64,000 nucleotides of DNA from Lactiplantibacillus plantarum (GTDB taxonomy: Bacteria > Bacillota > Bacilli > Lactobacillales > Lactobacillaceae): assembly GCF_014131735.1 (NCBI RefSeq), contig NZ_CP039121.1:1302001-1366000 (forward strand). The letters are read 5' to 3'. Within the stretch, counting starts at the first letter, position 1, and every line of letters begins with the position of its first letter. The notes under the pieces were generated by a model. The model did not search any database. It saw only the letters and a list, made by a program, of their open reading frames with translations, and was not told the DNA's origin. A program made the position numbers and the translations under genes. Of this stretch, positions 39,086-47,557 are shown piece by piece.

Positions 39086-39696
39086 TAACTGACAACCACC
39101 GGTGTATGGGTTGAGATGTTTTCATAGAGCCATTTGGCATCAGCAATCGTCAGGCGAATACAACCATGTGAATTGGCGACTTTACCAAGTTGCTGGGCTT
39201 CTTTAACGATGTATTGATCGTTAGCATCGACTGGGACTGAGTGAAATAGGTAAATCCCATGATCCTTGAATGAGACCCAGTAATTGGCGCCTTCACCCGA
39301 TTGCGTGTTAAAAAAGTGTTGTCCTCGTTCGGCTTGGATTTCAAAGTGTCCTTTGGGGGTATCAGAGCCATGTTTGCCCGTAGAAGCAAGCATGGTATAA
39401 AGGGTCTGATCGTGGTTTTTTAAGTAGATTCGCTGTTTTTTGATTGAAACCTGAATGTTGATGTCATCGTATTTAGCCAGTTTGGGATACGGCCGTGACA
39501 GGGAGGGCTTGTGCCAGTCAACGGTCTCCGGGACTGGCGTGGTTACCTTAGTTGCTGAATGACTAACTTTAGTGATTGGCCGATTACTGGCAATAGCCTG
39601 GTGGTGCCGGGCAAATAGGTGTCCGAATCCGGTAAAAATAGTTAAGCTAATTGCGCCAATCGTGACCCAGATGAGCTGATGAACACTGATTTTCAA
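39085..39696 (-). CDS. L,D-transpeptidase (YkuD family), membrane-anchored
   Basis: A 203-residue protein with an N-terminal membrane anchor (about 5-28), a linker, and a YkuD domain ending in NSHGCIRLTIADA. Cys179 and His177 are the expected catalytic residues, with an upstream HSVPVD strand. Such enzymes make 3-3 cross-links in peptidoglycan or attach proteins to it. The start is TTG 39696, seven bases after AAGGGATGG; there is no suitable ATG. Cotranscribed with the MFS gene through a one-base stop/start overlap. Confidence 0.9.
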   Translation of the reverse strand: MKISVHQLIWVTIGAISLTIFTGFGHLFARHHQAIASNRPITKVSHSATKVTTPVPETVDWHKPSLSRPYPKLAKYDDINIQVSIKKQRIYLKNHDQTLYTMLASTGKHGSDTPKGHFEIQAERGQHFFNTQSGEGANYWVSFKDHGIYLFHSVPVDANDQYIVKEAQQLGKVANSHGCIRLTIADAKWLYENISTHTPVVVS

Positions 39697-39913
39697 AATA
39701 CCATCCCTTACAAAAATGATTTTAGTGATTTTAGTTTACTCAGTTAGCGAACGTTTGTTTATCAAAATTGTGTAAACTTTGCATATCATTTTCGTAAAAT
39801 TTCCCAAAATGAGTTGTGATAGCCATTATTGCTGGTGCCACGGGTAATTCGGAAATCGGCAAATTAAAGTTATTTGCAGTAAATCAGTTGTTAATTAGAC
39901 AATTTTTCCAGCT

Positions 39914-39955
39914 AATTAAAAAATCGCCATTAAGCAGCGTACTTAACGGCGATTT
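39914..39955 (-). terminator. Terminator of the carrier-protein gene
   Basis: AAATCGCCATTAAG (39921-39934) pairs with CTTAACGGCGATTT (39942-39955) and, on the minus strand, runs into seven T residues. Confidence 0.8.
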
Positions 39956-39965
39956 GAATTTTTAT

Positions 39966-40208
39966 TTATTGTAAACTAGCGACCTTAGCTACGATTTTAG
40001 CAGGCGTTTCCCATTCAGAACGTTCAAATTCGGAAACGGGCACTTCAATACCAAGCTGATTTTGAAGTTCTAGTAACAGTTGTACGGAACCCATGGAATC
40101 TAAGATACCTTCATCAAATAAATTGGCATCCATATTGTTTGAAACATCTTCCCCAGTTAAATCTTGCAAGATCGATAGTACCGTTGCTTTAACATCATCC
40201 ATGATCAA
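39966..40208 (-). CDS. Orphan D-alanyl carrier protein, DltC-like
   Basis: An 80-residue four-helix carrier protein. [17 protein letters not shown] carries the phosphopantetheine serine (Ser38) in the DSMGSV context characteristic of DltC, which delivers D-alanine to teichoic acids. The usual partners dltA, dltB and dltD are not next to it, so it is a stand-alone copy. The start is probably TTG 40208, six bases after AAGGGG; ATG 40202 is the alternative. Terminators and an unrelated neighbour suggest it is transcribed alone. Confidence 0.88.
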   Translation of the reverse strand: MIMDDVKATVLSILQDLTGEDVSNNMDANLFDEGILDSMGSVQLLLELQNQLGIEVPVSEFERSEWETPAKIVAKVASLQ

Positions 40209-40310
40209 AATACGCCCCTTATCATTATTGTGAATTATTCAGTCTTCATTCTAGCATAGTTTTATCATCGATGATGGTTAATCAGGTGTATTAACGAAAT
40301 CTTTACTTGA

Positions 40311-41762
40311 TTAAACGTTAAAATTGGCGTGAATTAAATCAGTTAGAATTTTAATCCCCTGTTCAAAGCGGTCGCTGGATTCATAAGAAAAGCTCAGACG
40401 AATGTACTGATTCGGCTGGAAATCGTAGATACTACCAGGGTTGAAGAGAACGTTGTGCGCAGTGGCAAGGTCGAATAATTTGGGAATATTAATGTTGTCG
40501 GCTAAGCGGACCCACAGATAAAAGCCACCCGTGGGCGTCTGCCAAGTCGCAAAATCGTCCCAGTAATGATGCAGAATTTGTTCTGCCGCCGCGGCCTTCT
40601 TGACAAGTACGGACCGGAAATCAGCTTGATACGTTTCATATTCAGGATCAGCTAAGATTTCTGCCAGTACAAGTTGTGACAGTGAGCTAGCGCCGTAATC
40701 GGTTTGCATGCGCACGTCAGTCAAGCGATCGATGACCGGTTTGGCGGCCACCGTCCAGCCGATGCGTAATCCCGGTGCAAGGGACTTTGAGATGCTACCA
40801 AAATAAATAACGTTGCCAGTCTTATCGAGTGCCTTCAGTGGCTGTGGCGGCTGCTGATCGAACCAGACATCTTGATAAGCGGCGTCTTCTAAGATTGGTA
40901 AGCGGTGTTCTTGTGCGGTTTGTAAGACCTGTTGACGTCGCTCGGCACTCATGACGATTCCAGTCGGGTTATTGAATGTCGGAATCGTGTAAAGAATGGC
41001 ATGGTGTCCCTGAATGGGGGCGTTCATCTGCCAGTACGCCAAGCCCTGACTGTCCATCGGGATGCCAGCGAGATGGGTGTGGGCCGATTGAAAGACGTGT
41101 AAAGATTTGACATAAGTAGGTGCTTCCGTGTAGATGGTGGCATCTTTGGGAAATAGTGACATTGAGACCAGTTGGAGCGCTTGTAATGATCCGGAAGTAA
41201 TCAGAATGTTTTCCGGATGGGTATGAATCCCAACTTTTTCCAAGTGACGTGCAATTTGTTGTCGCAAAGCCAAAATGCCCGCAGGCTCGGTATAGTTCAA
41301 ACTCGTTAACTGTTCGCCTAGATGTGCAAAGGCCCGTTGAAAAAGTGGACGGGGAAATTGTTCTGGTGCGGGTTCACCCGTACTTAAACGAATAACCGCA
41401 TCGGTTTCAAATTGGTTGATTTTTTGGAGCGCGTGGGAATTGGGCTTGAATTGGCCTGCTTTAACATATTGCGACCAGTTGACGTGTTCCGCCAATAAGC
41501 TGGACCAATGGTTACCGGAAATAACCATCCCAGAGCCTGGATTGCTCGTAATTAAGCCGACTGCCATTAGTTCATCAAGTGCCGTAATTAGGGTGCTACG
41601 ATTCACGCCGAATTGTTCGGCCAGTTTACGCTGCGCAGGAAGCTTAGCCCCAACGGCCCAATTGCCTTTAGCGATTTGTTCTTGAAAATAGTTAGTAATT
41701 TGTTGGTAAATTGGTGTGCTGACCTGTTTATTTGGTTGCCAGTTGATCGTTAAAATTGCCAT
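40311..41762 (-). CDS. MocR-type regulator (GntR domain fused to aminotransferase)
   Basis: A 483-residue protein. The N-terminal 75 residues are a GntR winged helix (PIYQQITNYFQEQI...KLPAQRKLAEQFGVNRSTL); the rest is a type I aminotransferase fold with the PLP lysine in YFGSISKSLAPGLRIGW. MocR regulators sense amino acids, pyridoxal phosphate or GABA-like ligands and usually control a neighbouring divergent gene. Here that gene is a LysE-type exporter, followed by an aminotransferase. I chose ATG 41762 with AGGAGGCG; the longer frame includes that ribosome site. Confidence 0.93.
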   Translation of the reverse strand: MAILTINWQPNKQVSTPIYQQITNYFQEQIAKGNWAVGAKLPAQRKLAEQFGVNRSTLITALDELMAVGLITSNPGSGMVISGNHWSSLLAEHVNWSQYVKAGQFKPNSHALQKINQFETDAVIRLSTGEPAPEQFPRPLFQRAFAHLGEQLTSLNYTEPAGILALRQQIARHLEKVGIHTHPENILITSGSLQALQLVSMSLFPKDATIYTEAPTYVKSLHVFQSAHTHLAGIPMDSQGLAYWQMNAPIQGHHAILYTIPTFNNPTGIVMSAERRQQVLQTAQEHRLPILEDAAYQDVWFDQQPPQPLKALDKTGNVIYFGSISKSLAPGLRIGWTVAAKPVIDRLTDVRMQTDYGASSLSQLVLAEILADPEYETYQADFRSVLVKKAAAAEQILHHYWDDFATWQTPTGGFYLWVRLADNINIPKLFDLATAHNVLFNPGSIYDFQPNQYIRLSFSYESSDRFEQGIKILTDLIHANFNV

Positions 41763-41837
41763 GGCAAACGCCTCCTGAGTGCCCATGCGGGCGAATTAAG
41801 CTGTCATTCTACTAGCCAGAAGTTTGATGATTGATTC

Positions 41838-41977
41838 AGGTGGTTGGGTGAAAATTGTTAAATTGGTTGGCTACAAATGAAATTATCTCTATTATAATCA
41901 TCTCTGAATTAAAAGCTAGTCGGATATGACCAATTGATTGAACGATAATTGGTTGGTAAAAGAATCGAATTGGCTGG
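41838..41977. repeat. Direct repeats in the mocR-lysE intergenic region
   Basis: AATTGGTTGG occurs at 41861-41870 and 41947-41956, AATTGGCTGG at 41968-41977 and a weaker AGGTGGTTGG at 41838-41847. Pairs are 23 and 21 bases apart, about two helical turns. MocR/GabR-type regulators bind paired direct repeats, so these are candidate operators. A TATAAT box at 41893-41898 lies between the two pairs and may serve the exporter gene. Confidence 0.55.
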
Positions 41978-41995
41978 TCTTAAGGAGGTCAAAAC

Positions 41996-42604
41996 ATGCA
42001 AGTGTTTTTACAAGGATTATTATTTGGAATTGTTTACATTGCACCAATCGGGATGCAAAACTTATTTGTGGTTTCGACAGCTATTGAACAACCATTGCAA
42101 CGGGCATTGCGGGTGGCTTTAATTGTAATTGCGTTCGATACGTCGCTTTCCCTGGCTTGCTTTTATGGGGTGGGCCGATTGTTGCAGACCACTCCCTGGC
42201 TCGAATTAGGGGTGTTGTTGATTGGGAGTTTATTGGTCTTTTACATTGGCTGGAATCTGTTGCGGCAAAAGACCACGGCAATGGGGACCCTCGACGCGGA
42301 CTTTTCATATAAAGCAGCGATTCTGACCGCTTTTTCGGTAGCATGGCTGAATCCGCAAGCACTGATTGATGGTTCCGTGTTGCTGGCGGCGTTTCGGGTG
42401 TCAATCCCGGCGGCACTGACCCATTTCTTTATGTTGGGGGTCATCCTAGCATCCATTATTTGGTTCATCGGTCTGACCAGCTTGATCAGTAAGTTTAAAC
42501 ATCTCATGCAACCACGAGTCCTACTCTGGATCAATCGAATCTGTGGTGGCATCATTATTCTATACGGCGTGAAGTTGCTAGCAACCTTCATCACGAAAAT
42601 ATAG
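41996..42604 (+). CDS. LysE/RhtB-family amino-acid exporter
   Basis: A 202-residue membrane protein with about six helices. The N-terminal GLLFGIVYIAPIGMQNLFVVSTAI carries the LysE-family motif GP-IGxQN in slightly changed form, and the family's WLNPQAL motif follows in the middle. It should export a basic or neutral amino acid. Start ATG 41996 follows TAAGGAGG. Divergent from the MocR regulator, with likely operators between them, so its expression probably responds to an amino acid or to PLP. Confidence 0.88.
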   Translation: MQVFLQGLLFGIVYIAPIGMQNLFVVSTAIEQPLQRALRVALIVIAFDTSLSLACFYGVGRLLQTTPWLELGVLLIGSLLVFYIGWNLLRQKTTAMGTLDADFSYKAAILTAFSVAWLNPQALIDGSVLLAAFRVSIPAALTHFFMLGVILASIIWFIGLTSLISKFKHLMQPRVLLWINRICGGIIILYGVKLLATFITKI

Positions 42605-42669
42605 TTGCGGTTACCTCTGACAATCGGTATGCTAGTCGTATTGGACTTTTTATGAGAGGGACGATACGC

Positions 42670-43791
42670 ATGAAGATTGCTGGTTTCGGAGTGGAGGCCT
42701 GGTTAAACGCACATGAGCGTGAAGCAACCACCGATATTAGTCAAAGCTCAATCGCAGCCTTAACGATGGCAGAAATTGCGGCTTTAGAGGACCAACAAGC
42801 ACCACAGGATTTTTACGAAGAACTAGGGGCGGCCCGGCTGGATTATGGCTGGATCGAGGGCTCACCACGATTTAAAGAACTCGTTAGTCAGTTATACGAG
42901 CAAGTGCCAGCAGCCAATGTTCTCCAAACAAATGGGGCGACCGGGGCTAATCATTTAGCAATCTATAGTTTGGTGGAACCCGGCGATCACGTGATTGCAC
43001 TGTACCCGAGTTATCAGCAGCTGTATGATATTCCCAAGTCATTGGGCGCTACGGTTGATTATTGGCATATTCATGAGTCAGCGGGCTGGTTGCCGGATAT
43101 TATGGAACTGCAACGCTTGATCCGGCCGGAAACAAAGATGATTTTACTCAATAATGCCATCAATCCGACTGGGAGTTTACTAGATCGAACACTGTTAGAA
43201 CAGGTCGTCACATTAGCTCGCTCAGTTGGAGCTTACGTTTTGGCCGATGAGGTCTACGAACCACTGGATGAAACCCCGTTCGTCTCAATTGCCGATTTAT
43301 ACGAGCGTGGAATTGCGGTCAACAGTTTATCCAAGACCTATTCAGCGCCTGGTATCCGGATCGGGTGGACGGCGACACCTAGTCAAGCCATTGCTGATAT
43401 TTTTCGGAAGTATCGTGATTATACGATGATCTGTGGGGGCGTTTTGAATGACCAACTGGCCGTTAGAATTTTAGCGCACCGCCAACGCGTTCTGGCGCGA
43501 AATCGGGAGCTAGTCAGTCGCAACCTCAAAATTCTGACAGAGTGGGTCGCACAGGAACCGCGGGTCGAATTGATTACGCCACATGGCATTTCAGTGTCGT
43601 GTATTAAACTAATAGTACCGATCGATGATGAGACGTTCTGTCAACAATTACTGCGGGATACCGGTGTTTTATTAGTGCCTGGTTCACGTTTCGATATTCC
43701 GGGGCACGCCCGCTTAGGTTACTGTACGGATACGCCGACGTTACAACGGGGTCTGGATTTATTAGGGCAATATTTACGCCGCTTTGATTAG
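42670..43791 (+). CDS. PLP-dependent aminotransferase, class I/II
   Basis: A 373-residue fold-type I aminotransferase. The PLP lysine lies in VNSLSKTYSAPGIRIGW, the Asp that binds the pyridine nitrogen in ADEVYEPL, and an Asn in LLNNAINPTG. It resembles enzymes that capture amino acids or convert capreomycidine-like substrates, but the substrate cannot be fixed from sequence. I chose ATG 42670 (GAGAGGG). It lies 65 bases after the LysE-type gene and probably shares its promoter; a terminator follows. Confidence 0.87.
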   Translation: MKIAGFGVEAWLNAHEREATTDISQSSIAALTMAEIAALEDQQAPQDFYEELGAARLDYGWIEGSPRFKELVSQLYEQVPAANVLQTNGATGANHLAIYSLVEPGDHVIALYPSYQQLYDIPKSLGATVDYWHIHESAGWLPDIMELQRLIRPETKMILLNNAINPTGSLLDRTLLEQVVTLARSVGAYVLADEVYEPLDETPFVSIADLYERGIAVNSLSKTYSAPGIRIGWTATPSQAIADIFRKYRDYTMICGGVLNDQLAVRILAHRQRVLARNRELVSRNLKILTEWVAQEPRVELITPHGISVSCIKLIVPIDDETFCQQLLRDTGVLLVPGSRFDIPGHARLGYCTDTPTLQRGLDLLGQYLRRFD

Positions 43792-43853
43792 TTACTAGTG
43801 GACTGGTAACCGTGGTTGACTCATTACTTTTAAATAATTATACAAATTTGTTT

Positions 43854-43892
43854 AAGCACATTTTCCTAATAGTGGCGGAAAATGTGCTTTTT
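43854..43892 (+). terminator. Terminator of the exporter-aminotransferase unit
   Basis: AAGCACATTTTCC (43854-43866) pairs perfectly with GGAAAATGTGCTT, followed by T residues. Confidence 0.85.
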
Positions 43893-43926
43893 GAAGTTCT
43901 GTGCGTAGTTTGCCAAGTGAATATTT

Positions 43927-43934
43927 GCTATAAT
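43927..43934 (+). promoter_or_regulatory. Extended -10 promoter of argR
   Basis: GCTATAAT with an upstream T (TGC-TATAAT, extended -10) at 43926-43934, 35 bases before the start. No good -35 hexamer is present. Confidence 0.55.
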
Positions 43935-43968
43935 GTATTCATTACAAGATTTGGGGAGGTTTCGCGAC

Positions 43969-44430
43969 ATGAAAAAGTCAGAGCGCCAAGCAGTTATCGA
44001 ACAATTAATTAGTGAATATCCGATCGCTACCCAGGAAGAATTGATGGCTAAGCTTAAAGCAGAGGGCATTGCTGCGACGCAAGCGACGATTTCGCGCGAT
44101 ATCCGAGAGATGCAGATCGTTAAGACGCCGGATGAGCACGGTCAGACGCGGTACGCGATTTTTAAAACAACTAACAAAAATGAACAGGACCGGCTATTTG
44201 AAACGCTACACGATGTGGTGACGAGCATTGACCGTGTTGAATTCATGAATATTATTCATACGCTACCGAGTAATGGGAATCTATTGGCGGCGATCATTGA
44301 TGATTTGAACTTGCCAGAAGTGAGTGGGACCTTGGCTGGTCACGACACGATCTTTGTCGTGAGTCCGAATACGACGGTGGCAAAGCAGCTATACGAATCC
44401 TTTGCTAGTCACATTAGTAATGAAGACTGA
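43969..44430 (+). CDS. argR: ArgR/AhrC-family regulator
   Basis: A 153-residue ArgR: N-terminal winged helix with ATQATISRDIREMQIVK (the SRD motif contacts DNA) and a C-terminal oligomerisation/arginine domain. In characterised ArgR proteins the ligand loop reads GTxAGDDT; here it is GTLAGHDT, so the first of the two aspartates is His. L. plantarum is known to carry more than one ArgR. Start ATG 43969 has GGGGAGG; an earlier ATG (43933) lies in the -10 box. No arginine biosynthetic gene is adjacent, though argS lies in the window. Confidence 0.88.
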   Translation: MKKSERQAVIEQLISEYPIATQEELMAKLKAEGIAATQATISRDIREMQIVKTPDEHGQTRYAIFKTTNKNEQDRLFETLHDVVTSIDRVEFMNIIHTLPSNGNLLAAIIDDLNLPEVSGTLAGHDTIFVVSPNTTVAKQLYESFASHISNED

Positions 44431-44507
44431 CTGTGGTGAGCAGTCTAATTGGTTGCACTAAGCCGTCGTTCACGGTATGATTATTGTCATCAAAAGAGGT
44501 GTGAGAT

Positions 44508-44630
44508 ATGAAATATACGAAGAAACGGGCGCCTCGAAAGAATCAAAAACAACGCGATGCGACCTTCGATAAATTTAAACAACAACAAAATGAGCTCAAC
44601 GCTAACCGCCGGGGTGTCCGGCGCAAGTAA
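44508..44630 (+). CDS. Small basic protein, 40 aa
   Basis: A 40-codon frame, MKYTKKRAPRKNQK...NRRGVRRK, with about 14 Lys/Arg residues and no hydrophobic segment. AAAGAGGTG precedes ATG 44508 at the proper distance, and a weak terminator (AGCTTTC...GGAAGCT plus seven T) follows near 44645-44690. The composition suggests a nucleic-acid or ribosome-associated peptide. I know no family for it. Confidence 0.65.
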   Translation: MKYTKKRAPRKNQKQRDATFDKFKQQQNELNANRRGVRRK

Positions 44631-44923
44631 TGGCTGAGCTAGCTTTCAAGTATGTCATATGGACGGCTCGGAAGCTTTTTTTGTTTATGGCCGTTTTATC
44701 GTAGTGACCTTTAATCTGGTTACAACACGTGGCCTAAATCAGTGATTTCGGCAACAACTGGCAAACATCGGGTTATCTACAAAATGAGTTGCGTTTGATT
44801 GTTGAAGATTTTTTCAAGGTTGTGGTCAATTACTGAGCATCGGAAAATTTATGATACAATTGTAAAAGCTAACAAGTAACGCGGACGTTGTGACAGGTGC
44901 GTCGGCTGAACAAGGGGAAGATT

Positions 44924-47053
44924 ATGCAAAAAAATGGTTTTTGGGCCACGATCAAAGACGGCTTACGAGTCATTGGCAATTGGTTAGCACCCTATTGGCA
45001 GCGATTCGCTGCCGTCGTCGGCTACCAATGGCACCGGCGACAAATCACACGGTGGCTAATTGTACTCGTCTTGACCGTCATCTTAATTGGGAGTGCCTAT
45101 TTAACTTATGAAGCCAAGACGGCTAAAGTTGGTAATTTACAGGCGGAGCTAGAAAAGACAACTGAAATCTATGATAAGGACAATAAAAAGGCCGGTTCAC
45201 TCTATTCACAAAAGGGAACCTATGTCCATTTGAGTAGTATTTCAAAAAACTTACAGAACGCGGTAATTTCGACTGAAGACCGTAATTTCTATAAAGAACA
45301 TGGTTTCTCAGTCAAAGGAATCGGGCGGGCATTTGTCCTGCTCGTTATCAATAAGATACTTGGCCGTGACTACATTAGTGGTGGTGGGAGTACGTTGACG
45401 CAACAATTGGTCAAAAACGCCTACCTAACACAACAACAGACCTTCTCACGTAAGTTTCGGGAAATCTTTTTGGCGATTGAAACTGAAAATGTCTATTCTA
45501 AGGGCCAAATTTTAGCGATGTATTTGAATAACGCTTATTTCGGCCACGGTGTCTGGGGAGCTGAGGATGCGTCTGAACGATATTTTGGCGTACACGCGTC
45601 AGAGTTGTCTGTTGACCAGGCGGCGACCTTGGCCGGAATGCTGAGCTCGCCCAGTGGTTATGATCCAATCAATCATCCGAAAGCGTCTACGGCTCGTCGA
45701 AACGTCGTCTTGAATAACATGGTCGCTAATAATAAGCTTTCCAAAAGTGAGTATAAGCTTTATTCGCAAAAGGCGATGACGCTGACGAATAACTACCATT
45801 ATGAAAGTGGTTATAATTATCCATATTATTTCGATGCGGTGATTGATGAAGCAATTAATAAGTACGGGCTAACGGAATCTGACATTATGAATCGGGGCTA
45901 TAAGATTTATACGTCGCTTGATCAAGATGATCAGACACAGATGCAAGATTCTTTTAAGGATAGTACGTTGTTCCCGGCCAACGCGGACGATGGTACGAAG
46001 GTCCAAGGGGCCTCAATTGCGGTTGATCCGTCGACGGGTGGTGTGTTAGCCGTAGTCGGTGGTCGGGGCAAACACGTCTTCCGGGGCTTTAACCGTGCGA
46101 CTCAGATTAAGCGGCAGCCGGGTTCGACGATCAAACCGTTGGCAGTGTATACACCAGCACTACAAAATGGTTATACGTATGATTCGAACCTTTCTAATAA
46201 GAAGCAAACTTTTGGGGCCAATAAATATGCGCCCAAAAACTATGATAATGTTTATAGTAAATCGGTCCCAATGTATACCGCGTTATCGCAAAGTATGAAT
46301 ATTCCGGCGGTTTGGTTATTGAATAAGATTGGTGTGAATAAAGGGTATCAATCGGTGAAAAAGTTTGGCTTACCAGTTACCAAGTCGGATGATAACCTGG
46401 CACTTGCCTTAGGTGGTTTGACGACAGGGGTATCACCCGCTCAAATGACCAGTGCCTATACAGCGTTTGCGAATGGTGGTAAGAAAACGACGGCCCACTT
46501 TATTACGAAAATTGTCGATGCTAGTGGCAATGTCGTTGTCGATAATACGAAGACTAAGACGAAGAAAATTATGTCCGCCAGCGTTGCTAAAGAAATGACC
46601 AGTATGATGCTTGGCACGTACAATAGTGGGACCGGGGCTGCGGCCAAGCCGTATGGATACTCGGTTGCTGGTAAGACTGGGAGTACGCAGGCTGATTACA
46701 GTACGGGTTCGGGAACGAAGGATCAGTGGATGATTGCTTATACCCCGGACATTGTGGTCACGACCTGGATCGGATTTGATACGACGAACAGTACTCATTA
46801 TTTGAAGAGTTTATCTGAAAATCAACTTTCCTCGTTATTCAAGAATGAATTACAAAATATTTTGCCGAATACGAATAATACTAGTTTTGGTACGAAGGAT
46901 GCTGCGACGCTGGCAACCGAATCTAATAGTAGTGATTCGGATAGTTCTGATAGTGGATCATCCGTATGGGAAAACGTTGAGAAGGGCGCTAATGCAGTTA
47001 AGAACAAGGCTAAAGACTGGTTCTCCAAAGCCAAAAGTTTCCTTGGCAACTAG
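44924..47053 (+). CDS. pbp2A: Class A penicillin-binding protein (PBP2A-like)
   Basis: A 709-residue bifunctional peptidoglycan synthase. One membrane span near residues 45-65, a GT51 glycosyltransferase domain (EDRNFYKEHGFS, GGGSTLTQQLVKN) and a transpeptidase domain with SxxK in GSTIKPL, SxN in SQSMNIPA and KTG in AGKTGSTQAD. The C-terminus is a Ser/Asp-rich linker and a basic, possibly membrane-associated helix. I chose ATG 44924 with AAGGGGAAG; the earlier frame start has no ribosome site. It works at the outer face of the membrane in cell-wall elongation or repair. Confidence 0.94.
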   Translation: MQKNGFWATIKDGLRVIGNWLAPYWQRFAAVVGYQWHRRQITRWLIVLVLTVILIGSAYLTYEAKTAKVGNLQAELEKTTEIYDKDNKKAGSLYSQKGTYVHLSSISKNLQNAVISTEDRNFYKEHGFSVKGIGRAFVLLVINKILGRDYISGGGSTLTQQLVKNAYLTQQQTFSRKFREIFLAIETENVYSKGQILAMYLNNAYFGHGVWGAEDASERYFGVHASELSVDQAATLAGMLSSPSGYDPINHPKASTARRNVVLNNMVANNKLSKSEYKLYSQKAMTLTNNYHYESGYNYPYYFDAVIDEAINKYGLTESDIMNRGYKIYTSLDQDDQTQMQDSFKDSTLFPANADDGTKVQGASIAVDPSTGGVLAVVGGRGKHVFRGFNRATQIKRQPGSTIKPLAVYTPALQNGYTYDSNLSNKKQTFGANKYAPKNYDNVYSKSVPMYTALSQSMNIPAVWLLNKIGVNKGYQSVKKFGLPVTKSDDNLALALGGLTTGVSPAQMTSAYTAFANGGKKTTAHFITKIVDASGNVVVDNTKTKTKKIMSASVAKEMTSMMLGTYNSGTGAAAKPYGYSVAGKTGSTQADYSTGSGTKDQWMIAYTPDIVVTTWIGFDTTNSTHYLKSLSENQLSSLFKNELQNILPNTNNTSFGTKDAATLATESNSSDSDSSDSGSSVWENVEKGANAVKNKAKDWFSKAKSFLGN

Positions 47054-47143
47054 TAAAGCTAGCTTCTGAACGTACTAATGCTATTCAAGTTCCGTTAAAA
47101 ATGCTAAAATAATGACGACACATACTTCGAGGAGGAACTCACG

Positions 47144-47488
47144 ATGGCCGTAAATATTTACGATACTGCGAACCAATTGGAACAAGAATTACGTCAGACT
47201 AAAGAATTCAAGGAATTAAAGGTCGCTTATGACACGATGAAGACCAATGACAGTGCCTTTTCACTGTTTAAGGACTTTCAAGAAGTTCAGATGCAATTGT
47301 CACAAAAGCAGATGAATGGGGAAGAATTGACGGATGACGAAGTTCAAAAGGCCCATGATTTAGCTGATAAGGTTGGCAACGTTGACGAAATTAAGTCCTT
47401 AATGGGTAAAGAACGTAACTTGAACCAATTGATGAATGATTTAAATCAAATTATCACTAAACCAGTTCAAGAATTATACCAGAACTAA
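47144..47488 (+). CDS. yheA: UPF0342 / YheA-family protein
   Basis: A 114-residue helical protein that closely resembles B. subtilis YheA: AVNIYDTANQLEQELR at the N-terminus, QKQMNGEELTDDE in the middle and KPVQELY at the C-terminus. It is related to the YlbF/YmcA helical group. Function not established. Start ATG 47144 follows GAGGAGG. A terminator separates it from yhaO. Confidence 0.88.
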   Translation: MAVNIYDTANQLEQELRQTKEFKELKVAYDTMKTNDSAFSLFKDFQEVQMQLSQKQMNGEELTDDEVQKAHDLADKVGNVDEIKSLMGKERNLNQLMNDLNQIITKPVQELYQN

Positions 47489-47504
47489 GTAAATTAAGGA
47501 TCGA

Positions 47505-47544
47505 GGGGCAATGACGGAATCTGTTCCGTGATTGCCCCTTTTTT
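47505..47544 (+). terminator. Terminator between yheA and yhaO
   Basis: GGGGCAATgACGGAA pairs with TTCCGTgATTGCCCC around a 4-base loop, then six T residues. It ends 14 bases before the yhaO start, so the yhaO ribosome site follows the T-run directly. Confidence 0.88.
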
Positions 47545-47557
47545 AGTGGGGGTTATC

